Assembly (NCBI GenBank): GCA_025360455.1
Contig: JANYCF010000103.1
Location: 1 to 37,246 of the forward strand
Origin: Opitutaceae bacterium
GTDB taxonomy: Bacteria; Verrucomicrobiota; Verrucomicrobiia; Opitutales; Opitutaceae
Reading direction: 5' to 3'
Length of the DNA stretch: 37,246 nucleotides
Shown here: positions 32,054 to 37,246 of the stretch, in pieces
How the letters are laid out: every line of letters starts with the position of its first letter
How positions within the stretch are numbered: position 1 is the stretch's first letter
Position numbers and translations under genes: made by a program
The notes under the pieces: generated by a model
What the model was told of the DNA's origin: nothing
What the model saw: only the letters and a program-made list of their open reading frames with translations
Database searches by the model: none

Positions 32054-33112
32054 ATGAAAACTCTTCTCAAAATCCTGGGGGTAACCGCCCTGATCGTCTT
32101 GGTCCTGCTGCTGGGCGTGCGCCTGGCGGTTTCGCCTTGGGCGACGTCGATCGTCAACCGGAAGCTGGCCGCCTTGCCTCAGTACACCGGCCGGGTGGGA
32201 TCGGTGCAGATTGCGCTGTGGCGGGGCACGATTTCGGCCACGGACTTTCAGCTCTTCAGCAGGGGAAAGGAATCCGACGGTCCGGTCGTCAAGGTGCGCC
32301 ATGCCACGCTCACGATTGCCTGGCTGCCTTTGTTCAAGGGCAAACTGGGCGGCCATGGCGGAGTGGATGGAATCGAGGTGATGATCGTCAACGAATCCGG
32401 GGTGGACGATGCCGACAAGAAAAAGCCGCCGGTCCGCCAATGGCAGAATGTTCTGCGGGACGCCTTTCCCCTCGAGATCACCCGTTTTGAAATCAAGGAC
32501 GCGCGCATCGCGTTTGACGACCGTTCGACTCATCCGGCGGCCAAAATGGAGGTGGATCAGTTTCACCTGGTTGCCACCGATTTCAGCAACCGCCCGGAAG
32601 CGGGTGAGGCGTTGCCAGCGCACATCACCGTCGAAGCCCGCGTAGGCGGAACCGGCCGCCTCAAAGTGAATGTGCGCGCCGACCCCGGCGATGTGCAGCC
32701 TCATTTTGCGGTGACCATGGAATTGAAGGATCTGCAACTGGTCCCGATCCACGACTTCCTGGCCAAAAATGCGTTGATCGATGTCAGCCGGGGAACCTTC
32801 GAGGTTTATACGGAAATCAACGCCGCTGACGGCCATTATGAAGGTTATATCAAACCGTTTTTCAAAGACCTTGAGTTCAAGGCGGTCTCTGATCCTTCCA
32901 AAAATATTATCCAGCGCGCTGCGACCAAGGTCTTGAGCGCAGTCCAGGATCTCCTGAAAAACGCGAATGATCAGGTCGCCACGAAGGCACCGTTCAAGGG
33001 CGATTTTCAGAACAACCAGGTGGATCTCTGGACGACCATCGAGAACCTGCTCCGCAATGCGTTTGTGCAATCCTTGCGCGAAGGTTTGGAAGGCCATTCT
33101 CCCGCCCGCTAA
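32054..33112 (+). CDS. DUF748/AsmA-like envelope protein
   Basis: The protein has 352 residues. An N-terminal membrane anchor (MKTLLKILGVTALIVLVLLL) is followed by a periplasmic part with beta-rich repeats of the AsmA/DUF748 type: SIVNRKLAALPQYTGRVGSVQIALWRGTISATDFQLF, HATLTIAWLPLFKGKLGGHGGVDGIEVMIVNESG, FEIKDARIAFDDRSTHPAAKMEVDQFHLVATDFSN. Such proteins resemble bridge-like lipid transporters of the envelope. It is shorter than classic AsmA/TamB members. An in-frame ATG at 32021 would add 11 residues. The SDR gene follows after 17 bases and is probably co-transcribed. Confidence 0.8.
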   Translation: MKTLLKILGVTALIVLVLLLGVRLAVSPWATSIVNRKLAALPQYTGRVGSVQIALWRGTISATDFQLFSRGKESDGPVVKVRHATLTIAWLPLFKGKLGGHGGVDGIEVMIVNESGVDDADKKKPPVRQWQNVLRDAFPLEITRFEIKDARIAFDDRSTHPAAKMEVDQFHLVATDFSNRPEAGEALPAHITVEARVGGTGRLKVNVRADPGDVQPHFAVTMELKDLQLVPIHDFLAKNALIDVSRGTFEVYTEINAADGHYEGYIKPFFKDLEFKAVSDPSKNIIQRAATKVLSAVQDLLKNANDQVATKAPFKGDFQNNQVDLWTTIENLLRNAFVQSLREGLEGHSPAR

Positions 33113-33129
33113 CTTCAACCGTTCACCCA

Positions 33130-34035
33130 ATGAGAAAACCATCATCCGCCCGCAAGCCGCAGATATCCGCCGAACCCAAGCCGCCTTTTCCGGTGCAGCA
33201 CCAATCGGCTCCCGGTTTGGAATCAAAACTCAAGCCTGCGCCCCAGTGGCATGGGAAACGTTATCGCGCCGCCGGCAAGCTGACGGACAAGGTGGCGCTG
33301 ATCACCGGTGGTGATTCCGGGATTGGCCGGGCTGTGGCTTTTTTCTATGCGCGCGAAGGGGCAGACATCGCGATCTCCTACCTGCCAGTCGAACAATCTG
33401 ATGCCGTGGTCACCAAGCAGTCGGTTGAGGCGCTTGGTCGCGCCTGCATTTTGCTGCCCGCCAATCTCACCCGCCCCGAAGCGGCTGACCATCTCGTGAA
33501 GGAAACGATCAAGGCCTACGGGAAATTGGACATTCTCGTTTCCAACGCCGCCCATCAGTCACACAAGCCGAGCATTGAAAAACTTACCGATGCCGAACTC
33601 GCGCTCACTTTCGAAACTAATGTTTACGCGTATGCCAGGCTCGTTCGCGCGGCCCTGCCACATTTGAAACCGGGGGCGGCGATCATCGCGACCAGCTCTG
33701 TGACCGGAATTCTCGGCACCGAAGGCCTGCCCGATTACTCTTCCACCAAAGGAGCGATTAACGCCCTGACCAAAACCCTGGCGATGGACCTCGTCGCGCG
33801 GGGCATCCGCGTCAATGCCGTTGCTCCCGGTCCGGTCTGGACGCCGCTCAATCCGTCTGATGCCGGCAAGACCGCCAAGGAGGTCGCCCAGTTCGGCAAA
33901 AGCGTTCCCATGAAACGGCCGGCCCAGCCTGAGGAACTTGCCCCCGCGTATGTGTTTCTCGCCTCCGACGGTGATGCCTCCTACATTACGGGCACCGTCC
34001 TGCAAGTGATGGGCGGGGAAACCGCTGGCGGTTGA
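33130..34035 (+). CDS. short-chain dehydrogenase/reductase, YghA-like
   Basis: The protein has 301 residues. A 45-residue Pro-rich N-terminal extension ends in GKRYRAAGKLTDKVALITGGDSGIGRAVAFFYAREGADIAI. The GxxxGIG cofactor motif, NAAH, catalytic Ser in ATSSVTG, and YSSTKGAINALTK (YxxxK) are intact, followed by RGIRVNAVAPGPVWTPL and ASYITGTVLQVMGGE. The extension and the KLTDKVALITGGDSGIGRAVA segment are typical of the YghA/GsiB-neighbour general-stress SDR subgroup. The substrate is unknown. It lies between DUF748 and YihY genes, all co-oriented. Confidence 0.92.
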   Translation: MRKPSSARKPQISAEPKPPFPVQHQSAPGLESKLKPAPQWHGKRYRAAGKLTDKVALITGGDSGIGRAVAFFYAREGADIAISYLPVEQSDAVVTKQSVEALGRACILLPANLTRPEAADHLVKETIKAYGKLDILVSNAAHQSHKPSIEKLTDAELALTFETNVYAYARLVRAALPHLKPGAAIIATSSVTGILGTEGLPDYSSTKGAINALTKTLAMDLVARGIRVNAVAPGPVWTPLNPSDAGKTAKEVAQFGKSVPMKRPAQPEELAPAYVFLASDGDASYITGTVLQVMGGETAGG

Positions 34036-34075
34036 ACGAAGTCCGATCTGAGGTGATCGGGCTGCTTCTTCACTC

Positions 34076-34975
34076 ATGACCAAAGGGCTGAAAATTTTTC
34101 TGCAAGCGGCCAAAGCTTGGAATGCCGACAATGTATTCAAACATTCCGCGGCGGTCAGCTTTTGCACGCTCTTCTCACTGGCGCCGATAACCATTATCGC
34201 CATGAGCGTGGCCGGCATTTTTTTAGGCCGGGAAATGGCTGACCGGCAACTGGAGTTGCAACTGACGCAATTGGTCGGAGCCGCCAGCGCCGAGATGATC
34301 CTCGGGGCGGCCAAGGCCAGTCACAGCGTGAGGGAAAACGGGTGGGCCACGGGCTTGGGGATTGTCCTGACGTTGTTTGGCGCCACCACCGTATTTGGCC
34401 AGTTGCAGGGCTCGTTCAATGATATCTGGGGAGTGCGCACCCGTCCCAACAAGAGTGGATGGATCGTATTGGTGCTTCATCGTCTGCTTTCCCTGGCGAT
34501 GGTACTCACCCTTGGCTTCTTGCTGCTGGTTTCACTCGTCTTGACCACTCTGCTGACGAGTGCGTTGAAGCGGTTCGACGTTTCCTGGGGGCTGCAGGTG
34601 GCTGACATCGCAGTGAGCCTCATCGTCGTCAGCGTTATGTTTGCACTGCTGTTCAAAATCATGCCCGACGTCCGCCTGCGCTGGAAGGAGGTCTGGCTGG
34701 GAGCGGTCGTCACCTCCGGACTGTTCACCATCGGTCGCTACGCCATCGCGTTCTATCTCGGGCATTCCACCATCGCTTCAATCTATGGCACCGCCGGTTC
34801 GTTGGTGGCCCTCCTTGTCTGGGTTTATTATTCCTGTGCGATTCTGTTTTTCGGTGTCGAATTCATGCGCGCTTACCGGGCGCTCCACAATCTCCCGGTA
34901 CAGCCCAAGGAAACCGCGGTTTTGATTAACGAAGAGATGCTGGCGCAACAGACCCGGGAAAAGCACCGGGGTTGA
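34076..34975 (+). CDS. YihY/BrkB-family inner-membrane protein
   Basis: The protein has 299 residues with about six helices. Family features are FKHSAAVSFCTLFSLAPITIIAMSV near the N-terminus, GLGIVLTLFGATTVFGQLQGSFNDIWGVRTRPNKSG, LLFKIMPDVRLRWKEVWLGAVVTSGLFTIGRYAIAFYLG, and SIYGTAGSLVALLVWVYYSCAILFFGVEFMRAYRAL. YihY/BrkB proteins are integral membrane proteins of unsettled function, once wrongly taken for RNase BN. A short inverted repeat (CCGATC/GATCGG, 34043-34060) separates it from the SDR gene. Confidence 0.92.
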   Translation: MTKGLKIFLQAAKAWNADNVFKHSAAVSFCTLFSLAPITIIAMSVAGIFLGREMADRQLELQLTQLVGAASAEMILGAAKASHSVRENGWATGLGIVLTLFGATTVFGQLQGSFNDIWGVRTRPNKSGWIVLVLHRLLSLAMVLTLGFLLLVSLVLTTLLTSALKRFDVSWGLQVADIAVSLIVVSVMFALLFKIMPDVRLRWKEVWLGAVVTSGLFTIGRYAIAFYLGHSTIASIYGTAGSLVALLVWVYYSCAILFFGVEFMRAYRALHNLPVQPKETAVLINEEMLAQQTREKHRG

Positions 34976-35160
34976 TTCGACAGGACCGGTTTATCAGTCT
35001 GATGCGGTCAAACTGCGCGATAAAGGAAAGTCGTGCCCAATTTTAACAGCCTGGCTCGATCCAAACGGTACGTCCAGGAAGTAAGCTCACAGTGACTGGC
35101 CGCCCCGGCAAGACGACCGTAACTATGACTGAATTTCTAGTTCTGATCGGTCGCTCCGCC
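34976..35160. other. intergenic region between YihY gene and palindrome
   Basis: I see nothing recognisable here: no open frame with a family match and no clear terminator. Confidence 0.5.
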
Positions 35161-35180
35161 TTTGGTGTTTAAACACCAAA
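35161..35180. promoter_or_regulatory. perfect 20-bp palindrome, copy 2 (candidate operator)
   Basis: TTTGGTGTTTAAACACCAAA is identical to the palindrome at 1323-1342. CTATTCCTCC (35203-35212), resembling the second block of the stress-type element, follows 22 bases later. The palindrome centre thus lies about 35 bases upstream of a possible -10, where an activator or repressor would act on the TonB receptor gene starting at 35277. Confidence 0.6.
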
Positions 35181-35276
35181 AGGCCCCTTTGACCAACATT
35201 GGCTATTCCTCCTGCCTCACATTCACACCCGTCCACCTTGGTTTGATTCAACGAAATGGAACTGCCCCCTTATTAT

Positions 35277-36878
35277 ATGTCCGTACGATTTGTTTTTTTG
35301 ACGGCGTTGTTATGGGTGAACGGAATCATCTCGAAGGCCAGTGAACCAAGCAGGCCAGTGCCAATTACGGATGCACAGACTGACCCCGCGTCACGCCCCG
35401 TAGGTTTGTCGTCCTTCGGAGTCGGTGTGGATGCTGGCAGAGACGGTTTAGCCACTTCCACTACGACTGATCTTAAAAAGCTGAGTTTGGAAGAACTGCT
35501 GGCGATCCAGGTTACTTCGGTCTCGCGTTCACTGGTGGCGCTGTCGGATACGCCGTCTGCCTTGCAAGTGATGACCGACCGCGATGTCCGTCGTTCAGGC
35601 GCCACCAGCATCCCGGAGGCCTTGCGTCTGGCGAACAATCTGAACGTGGCGCAAAAGAACGGACACGACTGGGGCATCAGCGCCCGGGGCTTCAATACCG
35701 ATCTCGCCAACAAGCTTTTGGTGATGATTGACGGGCGGTCGGTTTACACGCCGCTGTTCTCGGGCGTGCGTTGGGATGCGCAGGACATTTTGTTGGAAGA
35801 CCTGCACCGCATCGAGGTGGTCAGCGGTCCGGGTGGCTCGGTCTGGGGAGCAAATGCCGTGAACGGCGTGATCGCCATCACGACCAAGAGCGCTAAGGAC
35901 ACCCAAGGATTTTATGGCGAATTTGGCGGGGGCGATCAGGTGAAGTTGCTGTCGGGCGTGCGCTACGGCGGTGAGTTGGGCCCTCAGGCCTATTTCCGGA
36001 TTTATGGAAAATACACCGAACGGGCTGGCGAGCATCTCGCTTCGGGTGAGACTGTGACGGACGGATCACGCATGAAACAGGGAGGATTTCGTGTCGATGG
36101 CGAGACCCGGGCCGGAGGAAAACTGACTTTCCAAGGCGACTATTATGACGGCATCCAAGGCACACCCGGGACGAGGGATTCCCGGATCGGCGGAGGCAAT
36201 CTGCAAGGACGTTGGTCACAAGTGTTGTCCAATGGCTCGGACGTCAGCCTGCAGGTCTACTACGACCGCACGTTTTTGCGGAAAGCATTTCCGGCGGGAA
36301 TATTTGGTGCTGCAACGGGGTCTTTCACCGAGGATCTCGATACCTATGATGTGGATTTTCAACAGAAGTTCAGCCATGGCGAAAACCAGACCTTGGTCTG
36401 GGGCCTTGGCTATCGTCTGACTGACGACGACACCAAGGATGCGCCGCCGCTTGGCTTTGATCCTCGTTCGCTCCGGCAAAACCTGTTCAGCGGGTTTGTG
36501 CAGAACCAATTTTTGCTCGCGCACCGTACGCTCCTGACCGTGGGAACCAAACTCGAACACAATGACTATACCGGATTTGAGATCGAGCCGAGCATCCGGC
36601 TGCAAAAAGAATTCGAAAACAATCAAATGGTATGGAGTGCCGTTTCGAGAGCCGTCCGCACGCCTTCCCGGATTGACCGCGACATCCTGCAGCCGAGCCA
36701 AGGGCAGACAATCCTGGGCGGGAACAAGAACTTTCACTTGGAGAATGTTGTCGCCTATGAGGCGGGATACCGGGGGCAACTCGGATCGCGTCTGATCGGA
36801 TCGGTCTCGGTGTTCTATAATACCTTAGCGCCAGTGCCAGCACCAGTGCGGGTGGTAATCACAACAGTCAATCGGTGA
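35277..36878 (+). CDS. TonB-dependent outer-membrane receptor, broken at its 3' part
   Basis: The ATG at 35277 gives a signal peptide (MSVRFVFLTALLWVNGIISKAS). After a Ser/Thr-rich linker comes LSLEELLAIQVTSVSR and the plug domain (DTPSALQVMTDRDVRRSGATSIPEALRLANNLNVAQ, RGFNTDLANKLLVMIDGRSVYTPLFSGVRWD, IEVVSGPGGSVWGANAVNGVIAITTKSA). Barrel strands follow to GSVSVFYNT near 36824. There the sequence stops resembling a receptor (LAPVPAPVRVVITTVNR and stop), so roughly the last quarter of the barrel is missing. The break coincides with the composition change at the contig end, so it is probably an assembly join rather than a real truncation. Confidence 0.85.
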   Translation: MSVRFVFLTALLWVNGIISKASEPSRPVPITDAQTDPASRPVGLSSFGVGVDAGRDGLATSTTTDLKKLSLEELLAIQVTSVSRSLVALSDTPSALQVMTDRDVRRSGATSIPEALRLANNLNVAQKNGHDWGISARGFNTDLANKLLVMIDGRSVYTPLFSGVRWDAQDILLEDLHRIEVVSGPGGSVWGANAVNGVIAITTKSAKDTQGFYGEFGGGDQVKLLSGVRYGGELGPQAYFRIYGKYTERAGEHLASGETVTDGSRMKQGGFRVDGETRAGGKLTFQGDYYDGIQGTPGTRDSRIGGGNLQGRWSQVLSNGSDVSLQVYYDRTFLRKAFPAGIFGAATGSFTEDLDTYDVDFQQKFSHGENQTLVWGLGYRLTDDDTKDAPPLGFDPRSLRQNLFSGFVQNQFLLAHRTLLTVGTKLEHNDYTGFEIEPSIRLQKEFENNQMVWSAVSRAVRTPSRIDRDILQPSQGQTILGGNKNFHLENVVAYEAGYRGQLGSRLIGSVSVFYNTLAPVPAPVRVVITTVNR

Positions 36879-37246
36879 GTGATTATTTAAACCAGCAGAA
36901 GGCTCACGCAGAAAGTTCAGCAGCGCAGGCGGTCAGTTCTACGCGTAAAGCACATTCCATTTCTATTGGAGAAGTAAGCAGCCGTACCCATATTGAAGGC
37001 ACATCGGAAGAACATTTTGAAGCTTCTTCACGTGAGTTCAGCAATCCCAATAAATGCCATGCGGTTACATTCATGTTCTACAGGCTCAATAAAAAGCAAA
37101 CCGTGAAGTTTGAGCTGGTAGCTATTGAAAGAAGGGTACTGGATGATAATGCGCCCATCGGCGGTGTATTGCAACCCGGCGCTGCCAAACTGCCCATTGC
37201 ACTTGTACCACAGGATATACCGGCAACGGCTGTACTAAAAAGACAG
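36821..37246 (+). CDS. unidentified open frame in foreign-looking sequence (partial at both ends)
   Basis: This frame is open for 142 codons from just after a stop at 36818-36820 to the window end. It begins in low-complexity Ser/Ala sequence (SASASTSAGGNHNSQSVSDY), then reads HAESSAAQAVSSTRKAHSIS and FMFYRLNKKQTVKFELVAIERRVL. Codon use and base composition (about 47% GC by eye, many AAA/GAA codons) differ from all other genes in the window and are closer to Bacteroidota. No ATG starts it near the join and no family is recognised. The real gene probably continues on both sides in another genome. Confidence 0.5.

Overview
The window looks like a chromosomal segment of a GC-rich (roughly 58% by eye) Gram-negative bacterium. 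Gene content suggests a Verrucomicrobiota/Opitutaceae-like organism: a HAMP-repeat hybrid kinase, several CsbD/Dps/YciE-type stress proteins, a Ku plus split LigD end-joining set, YXWGXW and PGPGW proteins, and a TonB receptor. This placement is inference. There is no rRNA, tRNA, CRISPR array or intact mobile element. The last ~420 bases look foreign to the rest, with lower GC, a different codon style and an abrupt break inside a TonB receptor gene, so the right end is probably a chimeric join.

Layout. 1-1117: 5' part of a HAMP-repeat sensor kinase (minus). 1118-3805: a small DUF1328-like membrane protein, an ECF-type sigma factor (minus) and a divergent Dps ferritin. 4049-12965: an envelope lipid/glycan block with a six-hairpin glycosidase-like protein, a GT4 glycosyltransferase (ATGA overlap), a phosphodiesterase-EEP fusion, then VTT, cardiolipin synthase-like and VTT genes. 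13035-16352: envelope proteins (secreted protein, two lipoproteins, an outer-membrane barrel, a PGPGW membrane protein). 16564-21833: two CsbD genes, a UbiB-like kinase, small orphan genes and a LuxR-type response regulator. 21940-25846 (minus): a probable operon of YciE ferritin-like protein, 41-aa membrane peptide, membrane protein, Cys-rich mini-protein and GH13 glucan enzyme. 26049-30030: a GreA/GreB-like factor and the NHEJ set (ligase, LigD POL-PE, Ku). 30503-34975: DUF72, a truncated receiver, DUF748/AsmA-like, SDR and YihY. 35277-end: TonB receptor broken by the join.

The most interesting signal is regulatory. A two-block promoter-like element, AACRCCCCATRG followed 18-19 nt later by CTATNNT-like sequence, lies in front of several small stress-type genes: DUF1328-like, Dps, YXWGXW lipoprotein and an orphan small ORF, with weaker versions before csbD copy 1, a 51-aa ORF, a 42-aa peptide and csbD copy 2. 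Its upstream block also precedes the ECF sigma gene, which is divergent from dps. This suggests a local view of a general-stress regulon that the sigma factor, or another factor, may control. A second signal is a perfect 20-bp palindrome (TTTGGTGTTTAAACACCAAA) present twice, upstream of the HAMP kinase and of the TonB receptor. A third is a pair of paralogous 41/42-aa hydrophobic peptides, one with its own promoter-like element and one inside the YciE operon.
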